The notes: generated by a model from the letters alone, not told the origin. Positions 10,375-20,640 are shown, counted from the first letter of the stretch. The stretch is 25,629 nucleotides of DNA from Triangularia verruculosa (GCA_033296885.1 MU864099.1:1-25629); one strand, 5' to 3'. Made by a program: numbers and translations.

Positions 10375-12449
10375 TTTGGTAGATCCGGGGCAAGGTAACA
10401 GGACAGCAGGGATATCAGAATGTCACCACCACCAACAACAACAACCACATGTATAGCCAAACCGTCTGATCTGGTTGAAGACCGGGGCATAACAACAGGA
10501 AGCGAAGAGGCGAGGAGGGACTCAATGCTATATCCATTACTATTATTACAGTCACTATTACGCTCAGTCTCTAGCTCCAAAACAAATAGGGATGTACACA
10601 TGCAAAAAAAAAAAAAAAAACCACGATGACCAGGCGGTTGGGTGATGGATGGGTCTGCCCTCTGCCAAGCAGCAGCCCACATGGCCGGAGCGAAGAATGC
10701 AAGTTCGACGAATAAGGTTTGCTGTGAAGCGAGAAAGCAGCAACCCAGGCCCAGCTCTGAGCTAGCCTTTCCCTTGACAGCCTGGTCTGCCCATGGCTAC
10801 AGCCAATTTGCACGTCAGCCACAACCGAAACGTGTAACCATTGACTTGCTGTAGGCGCGTCATATTCATAGAAAGGCGGGATGGAATACCTGGAACAAGG
10901 TACTTTCGACTTCTCTCGCTAAGTGAGACACTGGGCTTGACGGGTGGCTTTCTCTGGGAACGGGCTAATAAGCAATCATCCACACACCCCCGACATCCCC
11001 GTTGCTGCCCGCTAAAACAAACTTAACCGGGGTTCCAGGGTATACCCGAATGGATCCCGAGATGGCTCCCGAGTCGTGGAGACTTCAACGGTGGGTTGGT
11101 TCTCGTTGATGAGATGAGCGGGGGGGGGTGATTTATAAAAGTTCCACGGATAGTTCCATATCACCTTCGGCAAGGTGATATCAGAAGTCTCGGCAACCGT
11201 CGATGGCATCAGTGTATGTGAAAGAAAGACAACATCTCAGATACCAGACACGTCAGATCAGATCCGAGTCTATTATCAGAGACATTGATCATATCAAAAC
11301 CGTCTTTGCCTAGTTCTCTGGGGGTGGCACAACGCCATGCCAACGCCCAGACACTCCTCTGCGAGGTAGGGGAGAGGACAAGGTTGTGCAACGCCTCGCA
11401 ACCACGCGTCCGTTATTAGGGTATCCTCCAGACCGCTCGATCCCGAGTATTCCCACTCCCGTGCTATAAAAGACGTGCTCAACCACTGCCGTGCAGAATG
11501 GGATGCCGAACCACACATTTATCGAGATGACCCCATGTTCCAAACAGGAAGGTGGTGCCTCGACCAGAAACGTCACTCGGTGAGCACTCACACTGTAAAG
11601 CGATGAAAAGGGAGGAACCTCGTTGATGCAATGGCCGGACATAGGAACAAAAGTTGCTGGATGGGAGAGCGGTCAGATATGCCCCGTCAGGCAACAACAA
11701 GCGAAAATCCGGGGACCCTGCGAAGAAGCGAAAAGAGCGAGTGCCGCTCGTCTGAATTTGGTAATTGTCTCGTTCCCCGTTGCCGTCCAGAAAAAGGCTT
11801 AGTTATTTCCCCCTCCTCAGGGCCGATATCCGCAAGCCCCATAGGTCAGAAGAAAAGTTGAAGAATCAAAAGTCCTCGCGTCGAAAAAGATTCTCTAAAA
11901 CAATGAGAGACGGAATGTCATCCAAAGACCGCGGTTGGAGAGAAAAGCAAAGGCGCACAAATAAGCGAGCCGGGGATTTGGTGATTGGCCGGTGCTTAGC
12001 GAAAAACCCGGGAATAGCCCCCAGCTGCCCGAGACAGACCTCGAACTTTGCGGGTCATCCCAGGTTATCCCAAATAGTAGGTATTGTGTGTTTCTTGCTC
12101 TTAGACTCGACCTGTTCAGCATCAACATAAACAGATCCAGTGCCTTATGTAACGTCAACAACCGGACAAAGCAACGTTGGAGGCGGCTATTCGACATTAC
12201 CCACACCCTCACCCCGTGCTGTTCCGCTGTTTTGGGACGCTTGAGCATGAGCCGCGAGGGGTCACGGGCCGTATAGCGGTCTGCCTACAATGTCTGCTGT
12301 CAACCTCCCAGGGCCATGGGGTTGCATCTGCACGGGACTGCTGCCCGGCTCGTCAAATTTATCTTGAATAGGGCTTAGCGTCGTCCTCTGACATCTGCAT
12401 CTCGGACCTCCTCCAACCACCTGTCACTACCATGCATTTATGCTGCCCA
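10375..12449. other. About 2.1 kb without a recognisable gene
   Basis: The gap lies between the APH-like promoter and the TAN1 stop. No open frame longer than about 120 codons is present, several of the longer ones lack an ATG, and none shows a family motif. Visible items: a 17-nt A-run (10604-10620), a perfect inverted repeat (11158-11181), TATA-like elements on the plus strand near 11131 and 11468, and one isolated ACGCGT (11404-11409). No tRNA B-box and no transposase fragment were seen. A spliced non-coding RNA or an unrecognised multi-exon gene cannot be excluded. Confidence 0.5.
11158..11181. repeat. Perfect inverted repeat (10-bp arms, 4-nt loop)
   Basis: ATATCACCTT, then CGGC, then AAGGTGATAT. 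The arms are perfectly complementary. No U-tract follows and no gene is adjacent. It lies inside the gene-poor stretch about 20 bp after a TATA-like TTATAAAA. Confidence 0.8.
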
Positions 12450-13765
12450 TCATGAAAGATGCACATTTCCATCTTTGCCATCCACTCCGCCCTCCTCCTT
12501 TGCCTTTGCCTTCTCTTTTTCCTTGCTGCCCTGGCCTTGGCCGTACAGCTCCGTCAGGTTATACCGCTTGAGCTCCTCCCAGTCACCGTCCACGACGCTG
12601 ATGCCGCATACTTTCTGGTACACGTCGACCAGGATCACTTTGTCCGGAGAGGTCAGGTTGACTTTGTGGCGCTCATCATTGATAAGCCCAGCGATAGTAT
12701 TGATCACAGCATCCCTCTTTAGCGAGCTATTGTTGCGCACGCTCGGCCGGATGGCGAACTGGAACCATTAGCATTGAGACCCAACCATGGTCTGCATGAC
12801 AGAACAACTCACTGTGAACCCCTTCTCGGTTGGCTGAGCAGCCTCATTTGATGGCTTCTTCTCGATTCCGGCTTCGTTGGCTTTCGTATCAGCGGCCTCA
12901 TTTCCGCCCTCGGTTTCCGTTGCTGGCTTTGCCGCTGACTCTGTGGAATTTCCGAGACCTGCCCTCTTTCCACTCAGATCGAAGAATGGAGCAAGAGCTT
13001 CCCTGGCTATTGCCTCAAGGCCCTGTTCCGTCGCCTTGCCCGTGACGCTTACCGGTGTTAGGCGGTTGACGTAGCGACACTTCATCTGACCGGTCTCGCT
13101 AGCCGACTTCGCGTCCACGACGATACGCTTCACGAAGGCTACCGGGTCGATTGGTGGCTTCGTCTTGACGAACATCAAGCAGTCCACATTCATCTTCAAG
13201 GGGGTCATATTGTGACCGCCGTCTGTGCCCTTTCTGTTGGCGTTCAAGGCCTCCACCTCCTTCTTGATGGCGGCTTCAATGTCGTCCTCCTCATCCTCCC
13301 CGCCCTCCTTCTTCTCGGCATCATGGACCCCTTTGATGCCATACATCTTGTCTGCATACTGTGTGCATATCTCTCGGTAAGTATCCGCTCAGAAAGCCAG
13401 AAAATGTGGCACCAACCTCGGCAAACAACACCCCGATCTCCCTCGCCGCCTTGGATTCTTGGTGCCGGGCACATGTTACCCAAATGCCCGGCTCACCCGC
13501 CTGGAGGCTCGATTCTTGACTCGAAGCCGTCTTGGCCATTTGATGGGGCGTCTTCCATTTTCCTGCATTGCCTCCCGCCTGTTTGAAGCCACAAAGGTTA
13601 GCAAATCGCCATACAGAGACATGATGTGACGCATGAAGAAAAAGCCGGGCCTGGACTCATCCTCACTTTCTTCCATCACTCGTTTCCGCATACCTTTTTC
13701 TTCTTAGCTTGCTGCGCCCCGCCACCGCCAGTTGGCGCTTCCTTTCTCTTGCCGCTTCCCGTCAT
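12450..13765 (-). CDS. TAN1: TAN1-type THUMP-domain tRNA acetylation adaptor
   Basis: Four exons, 13765-13694, 13578-13417, 13358-12813 and 12758-12450, giving 362 aa. All three introns are phase 0: 115 bp (GTATGC donor), 58 bp (GTTGGT donor, weaker) and 54 bp (GTGAGT donor). TAN1 binds tRNA through its THUMP domain and directs the NAT10/Kre33/Rra1 acetyltransferase to make N4-acetylcytidine at position 12 of tRNA-Ser and tRNA-Leu. Seen: a Lys-rich N-terminus (QQAKKKK), GIWVTCARHQESKAAREIGV near residues 55-73, an acidic stretch, MNVDCLMFVKTKPPIDPVAF and RYVNRLTPVSVTGKA, then FAIRPSVRNNSSLKRDAV and VILVDVYQKVCGISVV of the THUMP core, ending in LKRYNLTELYG plus a Lys/Glu tail. The low-complexity insert before the THUMP end (TETEGGNEAADT region) is not part of the core. 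The FAIRPSVRNN motif spans the third splice junction, which supports the model. Confidence 0.92.
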
Positions 13766-14180
13766 TTTTGCGTGGTCGATGCTTTTACTCAAGTCTTGGC
13801 AGGGTTACCGATGGCCAGAATCGAAGATGAAGAAGGCCGACCAGGAGAATGTCCGGACAAGCAAATAAACTCAATGAATTGTGCCTTCGATACGGGCCCA
13901 AAAATGTGAGATATGAAAGGTCACGCGGCTGTTTTGCTTAAAAGCTCTTGCCCGCAATTGTGAGTGAGTGAGTGAGTGAGTGAGAAGAGTGGAAAGCTTC
14001 AGAGTAACACCGAAAACCCACGTTTAAGATTTAAGTTTGGTCACGTGTTTACCCCTTTTTACCCCTTTTCGGGAAGGCACGACGTGCAAGAACAATTCAC
14101 ATTAGAAGCAGGAGCAGAGAATCAGATGAAACTTTCACTAAAATTTCTATCCTAACTTTTAGTTATCCACAACACAACAT
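13766..14180. other. Spacer between PDC stop and TAN1 start
   Basis: This 415-bp interval holds the 3' end of PDC and the promoter and leader of TAN1, both on the minus strand. It contains a (TGAG)6 microsatellite at 13961-13984 and a near-duplicate TTTACCCC pair around 14050-14068. No gene seen. Confidence 0.6.
13961..13984. repeat. (TGAG)6 tetranucleotide microsatellite
   Basis: Six uninterrupted TGAG units lie about 200 bp upstream of the TAN1 ATG. On the coding strand of TAN1 the tract reads CTCA, that is, pyrimidine-rich leader or promoter sequence. Confidence 0.95.
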
Positions 14181-16024
14181 CTACTCCATCCGGGCGTTGT
14201 TCTTCGCCGATTGTTCAGCTGTCAACTTCAACGCGCGCGGCGCATCATGCTTGGGCATCCACAGCTCGACAAACTGCAGGCCCTTGGCTTCGTTGAATTT
14301 CTTGTCCTTTAACAGCTTCTCGAGCTCATCCTTGGTCCTGATGATGTGTTTCCCGACTTCCTTGTCGGACGCGCCAAACACGGTCGGGATCTCGGTGTAA
14401 TTCCACCGCCTGATGTCGTTGTATTCTGCCTCCATACCATGGATACACCTCTCAATGGTGAAACCTTCGTTGTAAATGAGGAAACTTGAAGCTTGATTAG
14501 TGCCCCTTCCACTATCCCACTCGCTGAGGGAATGGAACACTCACATTGTGACTCTCAGCCTATGCCGGATCATCGTCGAAACCTCCTGCGCCGTCAATTG
14601 GAATGAACCATCACCTACAAACAAGATTGTTCGGCGGTCTTCTCCCATATCCTTGACGGCCTGGGCAACTCCCTGGGCAGCACCCACAGACCAGCCGATA
14701 CTGCCCCAGAGGATCTGGGTAATGCCCACCACGCCAGGGGGGAATTTGCTCTCCCAGATACCAAAGTTGGATGTGCCCGTCTCAGTGACCACAAGGTCCT
14801 TCTCCTTGAAGTACTCTCCCACACGCGGCCAGAACCAAGCCTGAGTAATAGTCTGGGAATCGTCCCTGTTCTCGGAAACCTCGTTGACCACCTTCGCGGC
14901 AAGCTTCTCACTCGACAGCTTTGTCGTGTCGACCCGCTCAACCAGCTTGCGGAGAACCCCCTTCATGGCAACACCGGGATATTCCGAGTACCTGACCTGG
15001 CAATGGTCATTGTGAAAGTCGATCGTATTAAGCTGGGAGGTGCGGTACGAGAATCCCGTCGTGTTGAAATCGCTCTTCAACGAGCCGATCGACAGGACCA
15101 GATCTGACGATTCCACCCTTTCCTGGACAGCAGGCTGTGATCCCGTGCCCGCATACACACCACCATAGCTGGGCGAAGTCTCGTTGATCGCCCCCTTCCC
15201 CATGGGAGTTACAAACACCGGAAGCTTCGTCTTGTCAACCAGGTCCCGCACCTCGTCCAGACACCTATGCCGGATGGCACAAGCGTCAACCAGGATGACG
15301 GGGTTCTTCGCGGCATGCAAATATCTCAGAACAACGTCTACGACGTAGTCCTCCTTCTCAGGCTCATTAGGGGGGTCTGAGAGGTCAATAGGGGTGTCGA
15401 GACGAGCGCCCTCGATTTGCTTCTCGACATTGTCAGTGGGCAGCATGATGTACACGGGCCGGCTGTGAATCCAGCACTCGCGGAGGGCAAAGTCGATCTG
15501 CTCGGCAATCTCAGCCGGGTCGTTCAGGCGAGCCACATTGCAGGCAATTTGGGCGCTCATGTTGGCAAAGACGTTGAAGTCGCCATTGCCGAGAGTGTGG
15601 TGCAGCAGCATGCCATTGCGCTGGGAGATGGTGGATGGGCAGCCGACGATGTGTACGACAGGGACGTGCTCGGAGTAGGCGCCGGCAACGCCGTTCATGG
15701 CGGAGAGCTCGCCCACACCAAAGGTGGTGACGAGGGCCGAGATGCCTAATGCTCGGGCGTAGCCGTCGGCGGCATATGCTATGGTCATGTAAGTTACTCA
15801 TGGTTCTACTCAAGTCATGCGAGGAAGCACATACCGGCATTGAGCTCGTTGACGCTACCCACCCATTTCAACTTGCACTTGGGAATATAATCTAGCGCGA
15901 CCAAGTTGAAGTCACCTGGCACCCCGTGGACGGAACGAATGCCAATTTCATGCAGCCGGGAAAACAAGTACTGTGCGACTGGGACTGGCTTCTTCAAGCC
16001 TCGTGTTCTGATGTCGACGGCCAT
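14181..16024 (-). CDS. Pyruvate decarboxylase
   Basis: Three exons, 16024-15835, 15778-14545 and 14484-14181, giving 575 aa, the usual PDC length. Introns are 56 bp (15779-15834, GTATGT donor) and 60 bp (14485-14544, GTGAGT donor). The joins restore NELNAAYAADGYAR and VTIFLIYNEGFTIE. The cytosolic enzyme converts pyruvate to acetaldehyde and CO2 with thiamine diphosphate and Mg2+; the Neurospora homologue (cfp) assembles into filaments. Visible residues: Asp38 in VPGDFN, Glu60 in NELNA (thiamine activation), the His123-His124 pair in LLHHTLGNG, GDGSFQL at 452-458 with Asp453, Asn480 and Gly482 as metal ligands, and Glu486. The Asp453-Asn480 spacing of 27 matches yeast Pdc1. These features favour PDC over indolepyruvate or acetolactate enzymes. 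It stands in a co-oriented group with TAN1 and ERV1, with a 767-bp upstream gap that can hold a large promoter. Confidence 0.96.
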
Positions 16025-16791
16025 CTTGAAGTGCTTCAGCTGGGGGACAAATATGTGGGTGATCTCAAGCTAAGTTGACTCTGAAGAAAGGAAAATGAAA
16101 AAAAGAAGTATAAGCCGTGAGGATCTTCTTCCAAGTCAAATAAAAAGCCGAGCTTGTTTGGGTCTGGATTGGTCCACATGTAGATATATCCGAAGTCTGC
16201 AGTTTATCTGGTCGCGAGCAACAACAATCAGATCACTCTTTGACCCGCTGGGACGTTGGGAGAGTGGGAAAGATGCGCAGGAATGACAGCATAGCCGTAG
16301 GAATCAGGCCAATGAATACGATCATGACGGCCGGATGGTCTGGGGCAAAGCCGTTGCTCATTGACTCTCATTATCAAGGGGTGATGTCATGGAGTTGTGA
16401 AAGTGGGCCGGACCGAACTCGTGGAAATGTAAGCCCGCCGTTCCCGAGTGCGGCCGGAGTGTGCCGATCGGCCGAGCGAGACCGGTCAAGAAAGGATTGC
16501 ATTGTGGGCGTGACTATCGTGATGGGGCCCTTGAAAAAGCAGGCCATAAAAACAACGTCTATAAGCCGCTGGGTATATAGCTGAGAAGAGATGAGCTGTC
16601 CACATGTCCAACCAAAACAAGCAACAAGAAAACAAATTACAGACCACCCCCAAGCCCAACGCCCATCTAATGCATTTCCCAACCATCCGAACTCCCAAAC
16701 CCCCCATCTTTCTGTTTATACCTCCCACCCATCAAACAATAATCATACAACAACAACAATACCACCACCACCACCTCAACACAAACCCGAC
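16025..16791. promoter_or_regulatory. PDC promoter region and ERV1 3' region
   Basis: This 767-bp interval is bounded by the PDC start and the ERV1 stop, both on the minus strand. Read on the minus strand, GGATATATC at about 16184-16192 lies some 165 bp before the PDC ATG and could be its TATA box; a second TATATA-like element lies near 16570. Close to ERV1 the sequence turns into CAA/CCA simple sequence (about 16740-16790). No further gene is seen. Confidence 0.45.
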
Positions 16792-17395
16792 TCAATCACA
16801 ACTCCCATCCTTCCACCCATCCCTCCACCTCTCCAACCACTTTGAACAATCAAACGTCTTCTTCCCCAGCTTCTCATTCACATCATTATGCGCCTCGCAC
16901 AGCCAATTCCCAAACTCATCCCTGCTCCCCGCTTTAATCTGCTTCTTCTCAATGTATGACTGAAAATCCTCGGCGCACACCCAGCAGGGGTAGAGCTTCG
17001 AGAAGAGCTTCATGAAGGAGATGACGTCGGATTGCTCCGAGGGCGTTGGTTTTTCGGGGTAGGTTGCCGCGATGGAGTGGAGGAGGGTCCAGGAGGAGCG
17101 GCCTAGGGCGACGACGTCGGGGGGGCAGTCGGTTCGTTTCTTCTTGGGAATCATGGGCTTGCCGGTGGACATGGCTTTGGCTTGGGAGGCCCAGGCTGCG
17201 AAGTCGGCGCCGGCGGAGCAGGAACGGCAGCTGTGGAGGAGAGGGGGTTAATACCTTTGTATAAGAGTGGGAAGGGGGGAGGGGGACGTACGGTTTGCCG
17301 TCTTTGTCTAGGACAACGCCTTTGGGGAGGGGTTGGCTTGCTGTGCTAGCGGCTGCGGGGGGTTGCTGACTTTGGTCTCGGGTGTCGTCGGCCAT
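16792..17395 (-). CDS. ERV1: FAD-linked sulfhydryl oxidase ERV1 (ALR family)
   Basis: Two exons, 17395-17292 and 17230-16792, with a 61-bp phase-2 intron (GTACGT donor, CCACAG acceptor), giving 180 aa. Erv1 sits in the mitochondrial intermembrane space, reoxidises Mia40 during import of Cys-rich proteins and passes electrons to cytochrome c or O2. Seen: a flexible N-terminus with the shuttle pair CRSC (Cys36, Cys39), created by the splice; FAAW; the FAD-binding core with GRSSWTLLHSIAATYP; the redox-active YPCWVC (Cys117, Cys120); and CEAHNDVNEKLGK with Cys146 and Cys163. The Cys117-146-163 spacing equals that of yeast Erv1 (130-159-176). The protein ends in GSCD, like other Erv1 proteins. No cleavable presequence, as expected. 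It diverges from HEM4 over 361 bp. Confidence 0.96.
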
Positions 17396-17756
17396 TGTGT
17401 GAGTCTGCGACAGTCTTTACAGAAGCTGGTGGTGTTGAAAGATGAAGAAGGGATTCATTTGTCAGCGGTCGAAAACATGGAAATATTTCCAATCGCGAAT
17501 TCCCAGGCGATTGGAACACCCCCCTCCCTGCCAGCCCATTCGCGATGAACAGGGACCAGGGTCCCCGCGGAAAATATGTTATCGATAAAGCTTTGTGGTG
17601 GGGCAGTGACACACTTTCTCCCCGCCGTTCTCCCGGAATGATCACCCGGCTTCAGTGTCTTTGGGGCATTTCATCCCATCCCATCCCATGCCAGTTTTAA
17701 AACTTCCCCTTTTCTTCCCTTGACAAGACTTGCAGTTCTCCAATCTCAGCACAACA
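17396..17756. promoter_or_regulatory. Divergent promoter between ERV1 and HEM4
   Basis: This 361-bp interval lies between two outward-facing ATGs. It contains a repeated CATCC/CATCCCATCC tract near 17672-17690 and a C/T-rich stretch leading to the HEM4 start. No TATA box is obvious. No gene inside. Confidence 0.6.
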
Positions 17757-18729
17757 ATGGCGCCAAAAATACCGTTATACCTCCTCAAGACAAAGTCGGC
17801 CGCCGGCGACCACTACGAGGAGAAGTTCTCAGTCCCCGACGACAATGGCTTCGAATACGAGCCCGAGTTTGTCCCCGTGCTCGAGCACGAGTTCAACGAG
17901 CAGGGCATGGCGAAAGTGCGCGGGATCCTCAAGAACAGGCAAATAGGCAGGGACGAAAGCAAGCAATACGGCGGCATGATCTTTACTTCCCAGCGTGCTG
18001 CCGAGGCCTTCACCAAGCTTGTCGAGGAAGGGAGAGGTGAGGCTCATCGCATCTCGGGAAAGCTCGGCAGGCTTTTGTGAATTGACTTGAGAAAGAAAGC
18101 TAAAAAAACAAGGTGAGCAACTTGTAGGTGAAGATGACTGGCCTTTTCTCCAGGACATTCCTGTCTACAGCGTTGGACCGGCTACTACTCGGGCCTTGAA
18201 GGCCGTCCCTCAGGTTCCGTCTCTGCAGGTCTTTGGGAGCCACACGGGGAATGGGGAGATTTTGGCGCCGTATATTCTGGATCACTACCGGGCGTGGTAT
18301 AAGGACCGGGAGTCTGTGCCTCCATTGCTGTTCCTCGTCGGCGACAAGAGGCGGGATATCATCCCCAAGGTCTTGACTGGGGCGGGCTGGCAGGTGGATG
18401 AGGTGGTGATCTATGGAACCGGCGAGATGAAGTCGTTCAGGGATGATTTCGCCCAACGTCTCGAGACCACATCTGACCGGCCACGGAGATGGGTCGTGGT
18501 GTTCTCTCCCAGTGGATGTGACAGCATGCTCAGTGCCCTGGATCTCTTGGACGAGGGCGGCAAGGCGAAACCGAAGGAGTCAAACCGAAGCACGTATATT
18601 GCTACCATTGGACCGACGACGAGAGATCATCTGATTCACAACTTTGGGTACGACCCAGAAGTGTCAGCGGAGCACCCCAGTCCTGAAGGAGTATGGAATG
18701 CCATCACTGGCTATAGGACTACAGAGTAG
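17757..18729 (+). CDS. HEM4: Uroporphyrinogen-III synthase
   Basis: Two exons, 17757-18036 and 18128-18729, with a 91-bp phase-1 intron (GTGAGG donor, TTGTAG acceptor), giving 293 aa. HEM4 cyclises hydroxymethylbilane with inversion of ring D, in the cytosolic part of heme and siroheme synthesis. Seen: MAPKIPLYLLKTKS at the start, FVPVLEHEF, and GGMIFTSQRAAEAF in the first half. After the splice come IPVYSVGPATTRAL, HTGNGEILAPYI, PPLLFLVGDKRRDIIP, VVFSPSGCDSML and IATIGPTTRDHLIHNFGY. These are the family landmarks of two alternating domains; sequence conservation in HEM4 is generally low, so their agreement is telling. A second acceptor 15 nt upstream (AAG at 18110-18112) keeps the frame and would insert five residues. 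The start is the ATG in acaacaATGG; an in-frame codon further upstream is not ATG-based. Confidence 0.94.
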
Positions 18730-19511
18730 GACTACTTACTTACCACCAACCATAATTCACATATTGGAAATCTAGCCCAAACCACGTGAGAATGAAGAGA
18801 CTGCAGACAAGAAACGGTACCTGACGGGCCAAGGCTCAGGTGACGGGTCGAGAACACTGCCCTGAAAGGCTTGGTGATGGCCGAGTGGTTCACGATGCCA
18901 AGATCTCGGGCGATTTGCCCCGCCAGTCGACTCGATAGTTGCATGATTGGGTACCAGTACTTCGGCCACAGGCAAAGTTACCTAACGGTTACCTAACGTA
19001 CCACCTCGGCAGTCTAATGCCAAGGTACCGCTGTGTTTCGGTTACGTTTTTGCTGTGCTGGCTATCCGCATACGCTAGCACAGTGGGCACACCCAGGCAC
19101 AGTGCGCGCCCAGTCCATATCTTGGAGCAAGGCCCTCCTCCACTTCAGCCTGACCACCATGCATTCCATGAATTAGACCCGTCACAGCTCCTTGTCGTCA
19201 TCAGCATTCGCACGCTACAGAACCTGTACAACATCACCACTCTAGAATACTAGGCCTATACATGGCCACCGCTACCTCTGCCCAGATCATTATCACCATT
19301 GACTGCTCATCGCAGCCATTTTATCGACGACTTTCTCGGATCTACAACTGTCAACCTGCACGATACGCTGATCCCCACTGAAACATACCGTTTTTGGCTG
19401 CTGCTTCCCTGCTAAACGGCTGTCGGCTCCTGCAAGTCGATACCCCTCACCACCAGCGCGCCCACCATTACAGTACTTGCCTTGCCCGGCCAAAAAATTA
19501 TAATTCCAGCC
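18730..19511. other. Spacer between HEM4 and OXR1-like gene
   Basis: This 782-bp interval carries the HEM4 3' end and the OXR1-like promoter. It holds a tRNA-Ser-like relic (18871-18935) and one TGAAACA (about 19378-19384), the pheromone-response-element core bound by Ste12-type factors, here as a single copy. A short ATG-started frame of 70 codons on the minus strand (18732-18944) begins like a mitochondrial presequence but shows no recognisable domain. Confidence 0.5.
18871..18935 (+). pseudogene. Possible degenerate tRNA-Ser/Leu-like sequence
   Basis: TGGCCGAGTGGTT at 18878-18890 is a near-perfect copy of the D-arm/A-box of class II (Ser/Leu) tRNAs. It is followed at the right scale by a GGGC...GCCC hairpin (18908-18920) resembling a class II variable arm. 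The D-stem partner, the anticodon arm and the GGTTCGANTCC B-box are not intact, so a working tRNA is unlikely. It may be a decayed tRNA copy or chance. Confidence 0.3.
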
Positions 19512-20640
19512 ATGAGCTTCTACGCTTCCTCATCCTCCCAGAGAACCCCCAACCTCAACACCCACCCGTCCCCCGACCCGGACTCCTCCCCGGCTTCCTC
19601 ACCGGGCGCCATCACCCCCACCACCACCCACACCGAAAGCGCCGCTGCATCTTCCTACCTCTCCAACTTTCTCTGGGGCGGATTCTTCCGGCGGTTCACC
19701 TCCGAGCCCTCCCCACCATCAACAGGAAACAGCCCCCCTCCTCCTCTCCGGCGCGCGCACACGTACCAACCCGACGGCGAAGGCCACGACGACGATATGA
19801 ACTTGAGCAGCAAGAGCATGGACGGGGTGTACACCCCCCCTCATTTCCACCACAGGGTACCCTCCCCAATGGGCGTACCACAGTTGGAACCTTTACAGCT
19901 CCTCGGGTTTAGCGCTCGCACGAGGATAGAGTCGAGGTTGCTCACCCCAGCCATTGCAGAAGAAGTTCGGAACCTGGTGCCTACCCGACTGTCGATAGTG
20001 GATGAGTGGAACTTGGTGTACAGTCTTGACCAAGACGGGGCGAGTTTAGCAACACTATACGACAAATGCGAAAGATACCGGGGAAAAAGAGTAGGATTTG
20101 TGCTTGCGGTCAGGGATACAGAGGGTGGTGTATGTTTTCCTTTCCCTTTTCCCCCCATCTATTTTCTATAATTACCGTATCAAACTAACGGTTGGCATTT
20201 TCAAGCTCTTTGGCGCATATCTCTCTGACGTACCACACATCGCCCCAAATTACTTTGGCACGGGCGAGTGCTTCCTCTGGCGAGCATCGGTTCAGGCACC
20301 GCTTCCCCCACCACCATCGCTGATCGACAGCGAGGAGACACCAGATGTAGCGCGTAGCACGACCATCAAGGCAGAAGCAAACGGTTCCTTGAATCAGGCC
20401 AACGTGCAGTCGATCCGGTTCAAGGCTTTTCCGTATAGCGGTGTGAATGAGTATTACATGCTCTGCGGGCAGCAGTTCTTTTCGGTAGGCGCCGGGGACG
20501 GGAGGTTTGGTCTTTGGCTGGACAGCGGGTTGGAAAAGGGCGTCAGCTCGACGTGCCAGACGTTTGGCAACGAGCCGCTGAGCGATGAAGGGGAGAAGTT
20601 TGGGGTTTTGGGGGTGGAGTTGTGGGTGATTGGGGCTTAG
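19512..20640 (+). CDS. TLD-domain protein, OXR1-like
   Basis: Two exons, 19512-20129 and 20206-20640, with a 76-bp phase-0 intron (GTATGT donor, CTAAC branch-like element, TTCAAG acceptor), giving 350 aa. The TLD domain defines the OXR1/NCOA7 family; OXR1 protects against oxidative stress, and yeast Oxr1 is known to promote disassembly of the V-ATPase. Seen: a Ser/Pro-rich, probably disordered N-terminus to about residue 115, then the TLD domain from about 128 to the end. It includes LVPTRLSIVDEWNLVYSLDQ, SLATLYDKCERYRGKRVGFV, GLFGAYLSDVPHIAPNYFGT across the splice, GECFLWR, YYMLCGQQFFSVGAGDGRFG and LGVELWVIGA. The DTEGG-LFGAYLSD junction supports the intron. The loop between GECFLWR and FKAFPYSGVNEYY carries an extended insert (about 35 residues). 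It converges with the MAP kinase gene. Confidence 0.92.

Noticed and set aside
12450..17395. TAN1, PDC and ERV1 as a co-transcribed unit
   Set aside because: The spacers are 415 and 767 bp and fungal genes of this kind have their own promoters; shared orientation alone is no evidence for a joint transcript.
18732..18944. A 70-codon minus-strand frame starting like a mitochondrial presequence
   Set aside because: There is no recognisable domain and no plausible second exon without running antisense through HEM4, and it overlaps the tRNA-like relic; chance seems more likely.
19394..19912. A 172-codon Pro/Arg-rich frame overlapping the OXR1-like first exon
   Set aside because: It opens at a non-ATG codon, is low complexity, and runs in a different frame from the TLD protein whose splice junction is well supported.
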